NCBI GenBank assembly: GCA_025210475.1
Contig: JAOARW010000109.1
Span: 1 to 39,749 of the forward strand
Origin: Carboxylicivirga sp.
GTDB lineage: Bacteria > Bacteroidota > Bacteroidia > Bacteroidales > Marinilabiliaceae
Length of the DNA: 39,749 bases
Direction: 5' to 3'
The notes beneath the pieces are model-generated. The model saw only the letters and a program-made list of their open reading frames with translations. It searched no databases and was not told where the DNA came from. Shown piece after piece: positions 16,365 through 24,470 of the stretch (the first letter of the stretch is position 1; each line of letters starts with the position of its first letter). The position numbers were made by a program, and so were the translations under genes.

Positions 16365-19300
16365 ATGCGCTTACTTCAACTACGGATCAAAAACCTTAAT
16401 TCCTTAAAAGGCGAACATCTGATTGATTTTTGTAACGGAGCTCTGGCCGAAACGGGTCTGTTTGCCATTACCGGGCCAACGGGAGCAGGTAAGTCAACCA
16501 TTTTGGATGCCATCACCCTGACTTTGTACAATCAAACGCCCCGAAGTGGTTCGGTATCGAAAAATGACATTGTACGACTGGGAAGTGTGATTACCCGTAA
16601 TACCGATGAGGCCTGGGCGCAGCTCGATTATGAGATTAAACAGGAGCGTTACCGCTCGCAATGGGGAATTTCGCGCAATAGAAACGGCAACCTGCGCGAT
16701 TATACTTTGGTGTTGTCTAAGCAGGAAGCGGATGGAAACTTTGTTGCATTGGATGTTAAACGCAACGAAGTGCCCAAGGAAAATAGCCGTTTGATCGGCT
16801 TAAGCTTCGATCAGTTTTTGCGATCCATCTTGTTGTCGCAGGGCGATTTTGCACGTTTCTTAAAATCCAGTGCTAACGAGCGTGGCGAACTATTGGAGAA
16901 AATTACCGGCACAGAGATCTACCGCAAGCTGGGACGAGCGTGTTACGAGAAACGGGGCGCGGAGCTCAAGTTGCTCGAAGAATTTAAGATTCAGCTGGGC
17001 GGCATTGAACTGTTATCAAAAGAGGAATCGGCCGAAATCAAACAATCGCTTACAAAGTTGGATGAGGAATGTCGCCATCAAGATGAAGCGTTGAAGTCAT
17101 TGCGCAAGCACTTGCAAGTGAAAACGCAAATCAGGCAAGGAGAAGATTTGCTGCAAAAAACGGATGGACAAATCCAAAATCACAAACAAAAAAAGCTGGC
17201 TTTTGAGCCACAAATGAAACGATTGGAGGAACATGCTGTTGTGTTGCCACTTAAGGCCGAGATGATGGCAGTGAAGCAACACGCCAAAAATATATCGAAG
17301 CAAAAGGAGGAGCAGGCGGATAAGCAAAAGCAAGCACAGATTCAATCGGAGCGTTTTGAGAAACTTCAGTCAGAGCTGAAAAAGCTGTTGCAGGATGCGG
17401 AGTTGCTCAAACAAAAAGAACAAAAACTACGACCACTCATTCAGCAAGCCCGGCAAATGGATGAGGGCATTAGAATTGAGGAAAATACGCTTCGGGAATA
17501 CGAGAAACAGCACAAAGCGAGTGTAGAACAAAATACCCAGGTTCAAAAACAGAAAGTACTTTTTAAGAAAGAACTGGATGATTATCATGCAAAAATTCTT
17601 GAAGTTAGTACTTACCTGGAGAAGAATATTGCTTATTCGAGCATTGGCGAACAATTGCCTTTATTGAAGCAGCAACTTTCGGACCTCACGGCATCAGAAA
17701 CCGCACTGACTGATCGTTTGCCCCAAATGGAGGCATCACCAACGCGAAAAGCTTTGTTGGCTTCCGGTGATTTATCAGAACGATTGGAGATTGTTAAAGC
17801 AGCCATTGAGCAAAGTACGGCCTTTATCAACGCCAAACAAAAAGCCATGCCCCAAGGCGCTGTTGACATTGAGCAGTTAAGGTTGTCTGTTCAGCAATTG
17901 CAAAACAAAGCACATGCTTTGGATCGCTTACACGAGCTTTTTATCGAGCAGGAACAATTACAATCAGAGAAGGCAGCCTTGTTAAAAGGAAAGGCAGATG
18001 ATTCGAAAGCTGTGGAAGCTAATCGCCTTGCCATGGATTCCTTGCTGCAAGCCAGCGAAATCAACCAAAAACACATTGAAGAATTAAAGATTCGGCGCGA
18101 AAGGGAGTTGCTGGAGGCCAAATATACCGATGCCCGGCAGCTATTAAAACCCGATGAGGCCTGTCCGCTGTGTGGTTCCAAAGAGCATCCTTACGTGGAA
18201 AACTATGAAGCACATTCGAACCAAACGGAGCAACTCTTAAAAGAGAAGAATGAGAAGCAGGTATCACTAAATAAAGAAGAAAAGAGTTTAAGTGAGAAAC
18301 TATCGGCTTTAAAAGCAGAGATAGCCAACTCAGAAAAGCAAATCGTCCTTGTGGACAAAAAGATTTTGAATAACAAGGAAACGGCCACCCAGCTAAAGGA
18401 AAAGCATACACTGGAATTGGTGGAGGTGAATAATGAAACGATTATTGCGGCAAAGGCAGCATGTGTTAAAACCCAAAAGGAGCAGGAGCAGCTGATTACC
18501 AATAGCGAGCAATGGGAGAAAGCCACTGTTCGGAACAAGGAATTCAAACAGGTTTATGATGAGTTGGCAAACTGTTTGACGCTTAAACACGAGTTGTTGA
18601 AGAAGTTAACGACTTTGGGTGATGCCACAGAAGACAAAACAATGGCTTTGCAATTGGAGGAATTGGAGCAGAAATATAAATCCATCGTTCGAAAAAAAGA
18701 AGAACTGCAAGCGATTAAAGAAAAGCAGTTATCCACCAATGCAGCTTTTGTTGAAAAAGAAAAGCAAGCGACGGAGTTGGTGCTGCTGTTAAAAGATCAG
18801 AAGAATAAACTTCAATCCATTCAGGAGAAGTTACAAGCTAAAAAGGAACAACGTCATTCGCTTATAGGTAATCAAAACCCGGATGAAATTGAAAAGCAGC
18901 TTCGTGAAGAAACGGATGTGCTTGGCGAAAAACGGCAAACAAATGAAGTGAGCCTCAAAGAGTGTGAGACTATAAAACAAAATCTGGCGCAACAGCTTGG
19001 AGTCTTGGATAAGCAATTGCAAACTGAACAGCTTCAATTTGAGAAGCTGAACAGTGAGTTGAAAACTAAGCTGGAAGCCAATCAGCTTCACTCCATCGAA
19101 ACGGCTTTGAAAAGTTTATTAAGCGATGAGGAATTTAAACAGATGCAGAAGCAGCAAGACGATTTGCTTCGGGAAGAAACCGAATTGATGCATTCGCAGA
19201 CAGCCACCCGAAAAGATTTATCAAAACTAAAGGCTGAATTGGGTGATCGCTCAGAAAGTGAAAGTGAACTAAATGAAATGCTGGTTGCTAAGGAACTTAA

Positions 19301-19928
19301 ATACAAAGAAGATCTTGGGCTGGCGGGTAGTTTAAAAGAAAAGCTTCACAACGATAAGCTGAATAAAGAGAAGCAAAAGGAAAAGCTGGTGCTGATTGAA
19401 AAGCAAGAACAGGAATTTAATCGTTGGAACGAGTTGAATATGCTTATTGGTGATGCAACCGGAAATAAATTCTCGAAGTTTGCCCAGGAGTTAACCTTAA
19501 AGCAGGTATTAAGTCTGGCCAATAAGCATTTGAAACTATTGAGCGATCGCTACAGTGTGAAGCATGTTAAAAGTGATAACCTGGATGATTTGTTTGTGGT
19601 GGATCAGTACCATGGCAATGTGGAGCGATCGGTAAAAACACTGTCGGGTGGCGAAAGCTTCCTGGTCAGTTTGTCCCTGGCATTGGGCTTGTCTGATATG
19701 GCCGGGCAAAATACCGTTATTGGCAGTTTGTTTATCGATGAAGGCTTTGGTACACTCGATCAGGATACTTTGGATGTGGCGCTCTCGGCCCTGGAAAAAC
19801 TCCAGACCGAAACCAACCGAACCATTGGTATTATCAGTCATGTGCCGGCCTTAAAGGAGCGTGTCACCACACAAATTGAATTGAAGAAAGATGCTTCGGG
19901 CTACAGTACTTTACAAGTAGTGAATTAA
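16365..19928 (+). CDS. sbcC: exonuclease SbcCD, ATPase subunit C
   Basis: SbcC is the Rad50-type SMC-like ATPase partner of SbcD. The 1187-residue chain has Walker A GPTGAGKST at residues 37–45, two long coiled-coil arms rich in Lys, Glu and Gln, and a zinc hook CPLC at 600–603. Near the end come the ABC signature LSGGE (1093–1097), Walker B FIDEGFGTLD (Asp1125, Glu1126) and the ISHVPALKERV switch. It is somewhat longer than E. coli SbcC (1048), the difference probably lying in the coiled coils. Numerous antisense open frames in this gene are codon shadows. The 3' end overlaps the convergent patatin gene by 4 bp. Confidence 0.97.
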   Translation: MRLLQLRIKNLNSLKGEHLIDFCNGALAETGLFAITGPTGAGKSTILDAITLTLYNQTPRSGSVSKNDIVRLGSVITRNTDEAWAQLDYEIKQERYRSQWGISRNRNGNLRDYTLVLSKQEADGNFVALDVKRNEVPKENSRLIGLSFDQFLRSILLSQGDFARFLKSSANERGELLEKITGTEIYRKLGRACYEKRGAELKLLEEFKIQLGGIELLSKEESAEIKQSLTKLDEECRHQDEALKSLRKHLQVKTQIRQGEDLLQKTDGQIQNHKQKKLAFEPQMKRLEEHAVVLPLKAEMMAVKQHAKNISKQKEEQADKQKQAQIQSERFEKLQSELKKLLQDAELLKQKEQKLRPLIQQARQMDEGIRIEENTLREYEKQHKASVEQNTQVQKQKVLFKKELDDYHAKILEVSTYLEKNIAYSSIGEQLPLLKQQLSDLTASETALTDRLPQMEASPTRKALLASGDLSERLEIVKAAIEQSTAFINAKQKAMPQGAVDIEQLRLSVQQLQNKAHALDRLHELFIEQEQLQSEKAALLKGKADDSKAVEANRLAMDSLLQASEINQKHIEELKIRRERELLEAKYTDARQLLKPDEACPLCGSKEHPYVENYEAHSNQTEQLLKEKNEKQVSLNKEEKSLSEKLSALKAEIANSEKQIVLVDKKILNNKETATQLKEKHTLELVEVNNETIIAAKAACVKTQKEQEQLITNSEQWEKATVRNKEFKQVYDELANCLTLKHELLKKLTTLGDATEDKTMALQLEELEQKYKSIVRKKEELQAIKEKQLSTNAAFVEKEKQATELVLLLKDQKNKLQSIQEKLQAKKEQRHSLIGNQNPDEIEKQLREETDVLGEKRQTNEVSLKECETIKQNLAQQLGVLDKQLQTEQLQFEKLNSELKTKLEANQLHSIETALKSLLSDEEFKQMQKQQDDLLREETELMHSQTATRKDLSKLKAELGDRSESESELNEMLVAKELKYKEDLGLAGSLKEKLHNDKLNKEKQKEKLVLIEKQEQEFNRWNELNMLIGDATGNKFSKFAQELTLKQVLSLANKHLKLLSDRYSVKHVKSDNLDDLFVVDQYHGNVERSVKTLSGGESFLVSLSLALGLSDMAGQNTVIGSLFIDEGFGTLDQDTLDVALSALEKLQTETNRTIGIISHVPALKERVTTQIELKKDASGYSTLQVVN

Positions 19929-20785
19929 GCCAAAAGTTCTTCGGCCTTTTGATAACCCAAAGCAATCATCTCATCGGCTTTGTCAAAGTCTAAGGTGCCA
20001 CAGGCATTTCGTTCAATGTCGATGAGGTAATCCGGCGGATAGGCTGCCAGTTTTTGTCGGGCAATGGTGTTTTGCATGGCGTCGAAAGCCATGTCGGCAA
20101 TCTGGTACATGCCTGATTGGCGTGTTTTTTGGCTTGCATTGCCACCCGACCAGAGTTGGTTAAACTTATTGGTGATGGAATTTTTCTCAGCAGGATGATT
20201 CTGAGTAGAATCCACTTGAGCATGTGCACCCAGGTTAACTGCAATAATGATATCGCTATTGTCGCTAAAAACCGGAGCAATAGGAATGGGGTTTAATACA
20301 CCGCCATCAATCAGTTCAATACCATTGATGGTCATTGGGGTGAGGAAAAGTGGCAAAGAAATGGAGGCACGAATAGCATCGAACAGACAGCCTTCTGTTA
20401 GCCATACTTCTTTCTCGTTACGAATATCGGCTGCCACCGCTGTAAATTTAATGGGAAGCTCTTCAATTAATTTCTCTCCGAACATGCTTCGGAGAGTTTT
20501 GATCAGTTTTTCACCTTTTATTAAGCCACTCGATCCCCAGGATATATCCATAAAAGAAGCAATGTCAACCAAACTAAGAGATCGTACCCATTCCTCAAAC
20601 TTATCAAGTTGCCCGCAGGCATATACACCGCCAATAACAGATCCGATGGAACAGCCCGAAATGGAATTGATAGTGTAATTGTGTTCTTTTAGCCAATGAA
20701 TAATGCCGATATGAGCCAAACCACGAGCTCCGCCACTTCCAAGAACCAGTGATACTGTTTGTGGTTTTGATTTTTGTTTTAACAT
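19925..20785 (-). CDS. patatin-like phospholipase (RssA/NTE type)
   Basis: This 286-residue serine lipid hydrolase of the patatin family lacks a signal peptide and is likely cytoplasmic or membrane-peripheral. The oxyanion-hole loop GSGGARG is at residues 16–22. The nucleophile elbow is GCSIG, with Ser46, and the catalytic dyad Asp160 lies in LIDGGVLNP. Short bacterial members such as E. coli RssA share this architecture; acyl-ester hydrolysis is expected but the substrate is unknown. It starts at the ATG at 20785 and is followed on the other side by a 431-bp interval with degraded frames. Confidence 0.88.
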   Translation of the reverse strand: MLKQKSKPQTVSLVLGSGGARGLAHIGIIHWLKEHNYTINSISGCSIGSVIGGVYACGQLDKFEEWVRSLSLVDIASFMDISWGSSGLIKGEKLIKTLRSMFGEKLIEELPIKFTAVAADIRNEKEVWLTEGCLFDAIRASISLPLFLTPMTINGIELIDGGVLNPIPIAPVFSDNSDIIIAVNLGAHAQVDSTQNHPAEKNSITNKFNQLWSGGNASQKTRQSGMYQIADMAFDAMQNTIARQKLAAYPPDYLIDIERNACGTLDFDKADEMIALGYQKAEELLA

Positions 20786-21216
20786 TTAAATAATTTAGAG
20801 ATAACTACAAGTTAAGAATTTTTATCTTCTATAGCTTTAAATTAGAAGTTATTGCTGCCATCTATCCTAAATGCTAAAATATGATAAAAGTTATGAGTAC
20901 TGCAATGCCGAATTTATTCGTCATAAATAAAAGGCAGTTAATCATATATTTTTTGGTTGTACAAGTGAATAGAATTACTTTCGGGCTCAAGAAAAAGTGA
21001 ATTATTTGGGGAAATCAATTCACTTTGGGACGGTTTACTCATTGGGATTAATAGCAAAATCATCAGAGTTATGATGATCGTTGATGAGCAACGAAAAAAT
21101 ACAGCCTTCGCGCTGGTGGGTTGCTACGCTGTTAATCCGGGTAAAATCGCCAAAGTGTTTGATGAACCATTAAAAGACAATTTTAAACCTTAATACATGC
21201 ATAACAAACATCAAAC
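20786..21216. other. 431-bp interval with small or decayed reading frames
   Basis: No full gene was found. One plus-strand frame codes 39 residues (20881–21000). Another stays open from 20969 to 21193, but its first ATG is at 21071. The second stretch has protein-like codon use (GCC, CTG, GTG, GGT, AAC-type choices) and a tryptophan-containing LWDGLL segment before the ATG, so it may be the 3' end of a gene that lost its start. No terminator, repeat or RNA structure stands out. Confidence 0.4.
21071..21193 (+). CDS. possible 40-residue ORF or remnant of a larger gene
   Basis: From ATG 21071 the frame codes 40 residues beginning MMIVDEQRKNTAFALVG and ending in DEPLKDNFKP. The same frame is open for 34 more codons upstream without a start codon. 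It ends 23 bp before the YfiR-like gene. I do not recognise the family. It could be a small protein co-expressed with the YfiR-like gene or a pseudogene tail; the evidence is only reading-frame length and codon choice. Confidence 0.3.
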   Translation: MMIVDEQRKNTAFALVGCYAVNPGKIAKVFDEPLKDNFKP

Positions 21217-21729
21217 ATGAGAAAGACTATTTTATTACTTTGCGTCTTATGCTTGGGCGCAATGATAAGCGAAACAAAGGGGCAGACAGCCACTTTTAAG
21301 GCGCTTTTTCTCTACAATTTCACCAAGAATATTGATTGGCCAGAGGCAGATGTGTCAAATGAGCTAACCATAACTGTTCTGGGAGATGATGAGATTTACG
21401 CTGAGCTTGAAAAAATTGCCAAGGTTAAAAAGGCCGGAAACAAAAGCATCAAGGTTGTTTCTGCCCGCAATACAAAAGACATTGGCGATTCGCACATTGT
21501 ATTTCTGGGAACCAGTAAGAGTTCACTTATGCAATCCCTCAGTCACGAGCAACAAAACAAACCGGTTTTGATTGTTGCCGATAAAAAAGGCCTGTGTAAG
21601 CAAGGAGCTGCAATTTCCTTTCTGACAGTTAATGGCAAGTTGCGTTATGAGATTAGCCCCTCTGTAATTGCAGCGCATAAACTCAAAGTTACTCAAAAGG
21701 TGATTAGTTTGGGTATTGAAGTTCAATAG
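21217..21729 (+). CDS. YfiR family protein (DUF4154)
   Basis: This 170-residue exported protein has a signal peptide ending near KGQ23. The ATFKALFLYNFTKNIDWP segment just after the signal, a central SHIVFLGTS, and the C-terminal IAAHKLKVTQKVISLG are hallmarks of the YfiR fold. In Pseudomonas, YfiR is a periplasmic repressor of the diguanylate cyclase YfiN, but many homologues stand beside TonB-dependent receptors instead of YfiN. Here it lies 17 bp upstream of such a receptor, in one operon. A periplasmic sensory or accessory role for the receptor is inferred. Confidence 0.85.
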   Translation: MRKTILLLCVLCLGAMISETKGQTATFKALFLYNFTKNIDWPEADVSNELTITVLGDDEIYAELEKIAKVKKAGNKSIKVVSARNTKDIGDSHIVFLGTSKSSLMQSLSHEQQNKPVLIVADKKGLCKQGAAISFLTVNGKLRYEISPSVIAAHKLKVTQKVISLGIEVQ

Positions 21730-21746
21730 CTTTAAAGAAGAAAAAA

Positions 21747-24224
21747 ATGCAAAGAATTACATACGTTGTTTTATTAATGTTTTCATTATTACTGAGTTCG
21801 CTTGTTAGTGCTCAGGAAAGTGAAAGCACTACGCTTACAAAAGAGAAAATACTATCGATGACCACCGAAGAATTAAGTGCATTATCACTTGAGGATTTAA
21901 TGGCGGCCATTGATATTGTTGGTGTTTCGTCGCTCGAAGAGTTGTACGAATTATTATTGAATAAAGATGTGACGTCGGCGTCCAAGTCGGAAGAAAGTTT
22001 GTTCGATTCGCCCTTATCTACAACTGTTTTATCATACGAACAGATTATTTCTTCGGGTGCCACATCCATCGAGGAGGCTTTACGTTTGGTGCCTGGCTTA
22101 ATCGTTCGTGAAAAGACTAATGGTAATTTCGATGTACACATTCGTGGTAACGATAATTTACCTGGAAAAAACATGTTGCTGTATTCCGAAAATATGAATA
22201 CGCTGGTGATGATCAATGGTCGCCCTGTTTTTAACTATTCGCACGGAGGAACGCTTTGGGAAACTTTACCGGTTAGCTTCGAGGACATTGATCGAATTGA
22301 GGTGGTTCGCGGACCATCCAGTGCATTATATGGCCCCAATGCCTTGGGGGGAGTGATTAACATTATGACGAAAACCATTACTGAAGATTCACCACTGGTA
22401 TCGGGTAATATTCAGGGAGGATCGTTAAATACCTGGTTGGGTGATCTGGCGTTTCGTAAAAAGCTAAATGACAAAGTAAGCCTGGGCTTAACAGGAAACT
22501 TTGAAACCCGTGATCGCGAAAGGGAAGATTTACTGATTTATGATCGTGGAGGAGCACAGTATTCATTGGATGGTAATTCAGTTGATCCCGGTTATTTTAC
22601 CTTGGACGAGATTAACCGAATGAGTAATGGTAGCTTACCACTATGGCCAGGTTACGATGTTAAAGGTGAAACCTATGATATTTATAAATCGTTCCCCGAT
22701 TCGGACAAGTCGAAAGAGCGAATGGGAGTTAACGGATACATCGATTTTATGCCCAATGAGCATACGACTATTAATGTGATGACGGGTATGCAAAGTTCTC
22801 AGGCCATTACATCGAGTATGGGTGATGTGCCAACGCCTTACACGACCAAAAAGGCTGAAACAGCTTATTTGGATCTCAGGGCTACTTATAAAGGACTGAG
22901 CTTACAAGCTAACTACAACTTCGGAACCATCGATTATATGTTGGGCAATGAAGGTTTTGAGTTGGATAACGATCAGTTAAATATTCAAGCCGAATACGAT
23001 TGGAACCTGGGTAAGATCAGTATTCGTCCTGGGTTTAGTTACCAATCGATGTCATACGATGATTCGGAGCACATCGAGAAAATTGGAAACGGCTACCTGA
23101 ATAAAGAACAAACCATTAATATTTTGGCCGGTAGTGCCCGCATCGATTATCGCCCAACAGATAAGTTACGTTTAGTGGCTGCTATGCGTGCCGAAAAATA
23201 TAATAACCCCGATGATATATATGCATCGTGGCAGTTTGTAGGATCGTATAAGGTAAACGATAATAATATTTTCCGGGCAGTTTATTCGCGTGCCAACCAG
23301 TCTTCGTTTTTAGTGAACACTTATTCCAACTATACTTGGAATATCGTAAACATGCGTGAGCCACGTGTTATGCAGTTTGATGGAAATAAGGCGAACGATC
23401 TGAAAACAATGGACATGATAGAAATAGGCTTCCGTACACGTCCATCTAAAAGATTATTGATAGACCTTGAGGCTTTTTATAATTACTCAGAAGGGTTTGG
23501 AGCTCTTATGCCTACATATGCCAGTTTGGCTATTACTAATCCTAAAGGAATATTGTTAGGTGGCGAAGAGGCAGATGTGAGAGCTGACTCAGTGAATATC
23601 CAGTATGCAAATTTGCCATTGGAGTCAAAGCAGTTTGGTGCTAGTATCAATGTGGATTGTGTGATTTCTGAAAAATTGGTTGCGAATGTTCATTTGACAA
23701 TTCAGAAAACAGAATTAGATAATTATATGAATTATAGCCGTAATGAGTTAATAGAGTATTTAGGTCAGGATGCAGCAACTCATACGGATCAAACATCAGT
23801 TGCTTTAGCTCGTATGCAGGAATTAGGTTATGGATTAGCAACGGGTGGTATTACACCTGACCAGTTACCAGAGCGAATTTTCTATGCCGATTCTAAAACT
23901 TGGCCAACTGTATTAAAGAACGGGTACAAACACAAATCAACACCATCCTATTTCGGAGGTTTTTCATTAAGCTATCGTCCGACTAAGAAGCTGGAAATAT
24001 TCCCTCAGGCTTATTTCTATGGCGAGCAGGAGTTTGAGAGCCAATATAGCACCGAAACCATCGATGCCAAGTTTTTATTAAATGCTAAAGTGTCTTACAA
24101 GGCCAATAGCAATTTGACTTTCTTTGTTAACGGACGCAACATCCTTAACATGAAAGAGCGCGAATTTGCCTACATGGATGAAATTCCGGGTATGGTATTG
24201 GGTGGTCTTAATTTTAAATTCTAA
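21747..24224 (+). CDS. TonB-dependent outer-membrane receptor
   Basis: This 825-residue receptor has a signal peptide ending near SAQ23. An acidic N-terminal segment contains LSLEDLM, then an inserted LEELYELL stretch, then DVTSASKSEESLFDSP, which leads into the plug (SYEQIISSGATSIEEALRLV, IRGND, GPSSALYGPNALGGVINIMT). A long β-barrel ends with GLNFKF and a terminal Phe. It is not a SusC-type receptor: no carboxypeptidase-like N-terminal domain and no SusD neighbour. Its partner is the upstream YfiR-like protein. The ligand is unknown. A strong terminator follows. Confidence 0.92.
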   Translation: MQRITYVVLLMFSLLLSSLVSAQESESTTLTKEKILSMTTEELSALSLEDLMAAIDIVGVSSLEELYELLLNKDVTSASKSEESLFDSPLSTTVLSYEQIISSGATSIEEALRLVPGLIVREKTNGNFDVHIRGNDNLPGKNMLLYSENMNTLVMINGRPVFNYSHGGTLWETLPVSFEDIDRIEVVRGPSSALYGPNALGGVINIMTKTITEDSPLVSGNIQGGSLNTWLGDLAFRKKLNDKVSLGLTGNFETRDREREDLLIYDRGGAQYSLDGNSVDPGYFTLDEINRMSNGSLPLWPGYDVKGETYDIYKSFPDSDKSKERMGVNGYIDFMPNEHTTINVMTGMQSSQAITSSMGDVPTPYTTKKAETAYLDLRATYKGLSLQANYNFGTIDYMLGNEGFELDNDQLNIQAEYDWNLGKISIRPGFSYQSMSYDDSEHIEKIGNGYLNKEQTINILAGSARIDYRPTDKLRLVAAMRAEKYNNPDDIYASWQFVGSYKVNDNNIFRAVYSRANQSSFLVNTYSNYTWNIVNMREPRVMQFDGNKANDLKTMDMIEIGFRTRPSKRLLIDLEAFYNYSEGFGALMPTYASLAITNPKGILLGGEEADVRADSVNIQYANLPLESKQFGASINVDCVISEKLVANVHLTIQKTELDNYMNYSRNELIEYLGQDAATHTDQTSVALARMQELGYGLATGGITPDQLPERIFYADSKTWPTVLKNGYKHKSTPSYFGGFSLSYRPTKKLEIFPQAYFYGEQEFESQYSTETIDAKFLLNAKVSYKANSNLTFFVNGRNILNMKEREFAYMDEIPGMVLGGLNFKF

Positions 24225-24270
24225 CGAGAATTATATCCTGACGAAATTCAGGAAACACACATCTTAATTT

Positions 24271-24300
24271 AAAGCCATCTCATTTGAGGTGGCTTTTTTT
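24271..24300 (+). terminator. intrinsic terminator of the YfiR/TonB receptor operon
   Basis: AAAGCCATCTC (24271–24281) pairs with 24286–24296 (one G·U) around a 4-nt loop, followed by a T-run to 24300. Confidence 0.9.
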
Positions 24301-24387
24301 ATGTGCGATGGCAGGAATCTTAACTCACATCTGATAATTAAAGTCGGCATCCTTCAAAAAAAACTTCCTTACTTTTTAAATTTCAAC

Positions 24388-24395
24388 TATTTTTG
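24388..24395 (+). promoter_or_regulatory. −7 box of the glyS promoter
   Basis: TATTTTTG is an exact TAnnTTTG match, 76 bp before the glyS ATG and after the upstream terminator. At the −33 position only TTCC is present. Confidence 0.5.
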
Positions 24396-24470
24396 TGCTT
24401 CTTATTAAAAAAGATAAGATTTCAAGCTTTAAAAATTACAGTATTACGACAATAAGCTAAAAATTACAAT

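Noticed and set aside
17097..19306. Many antisense frames within sbcC
   Set aside because: Lys/Glu/Gln-rich coiled-coil codons read antisense rarely give stops; the resulting Phe/Leu/Ser-rich frames have no domain and no start signals.
14700..19928. Anti-phage defence island around sbcCD
   Set aside because: All motifs are those of the housekeeping hairpin nuclease, with housekeeping neighbours and no restriction, CRISPR or toxin genes.
20881..21193. Programmed −1 frameshift joining the two small frames
   Set aside because: The sequence at the first stop is G-AAA-AAG, not a canonical slippery heptamer, and a −1 shift enters the wrong frame; the second frame needs +1.
21747..24224. SusC-type polysaccharide utilisation receptor
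   Set aside because: It lacks the carboxypeptidase-like N-terminal domain and a SusD partner; no glycoside hydrolase is nearby.
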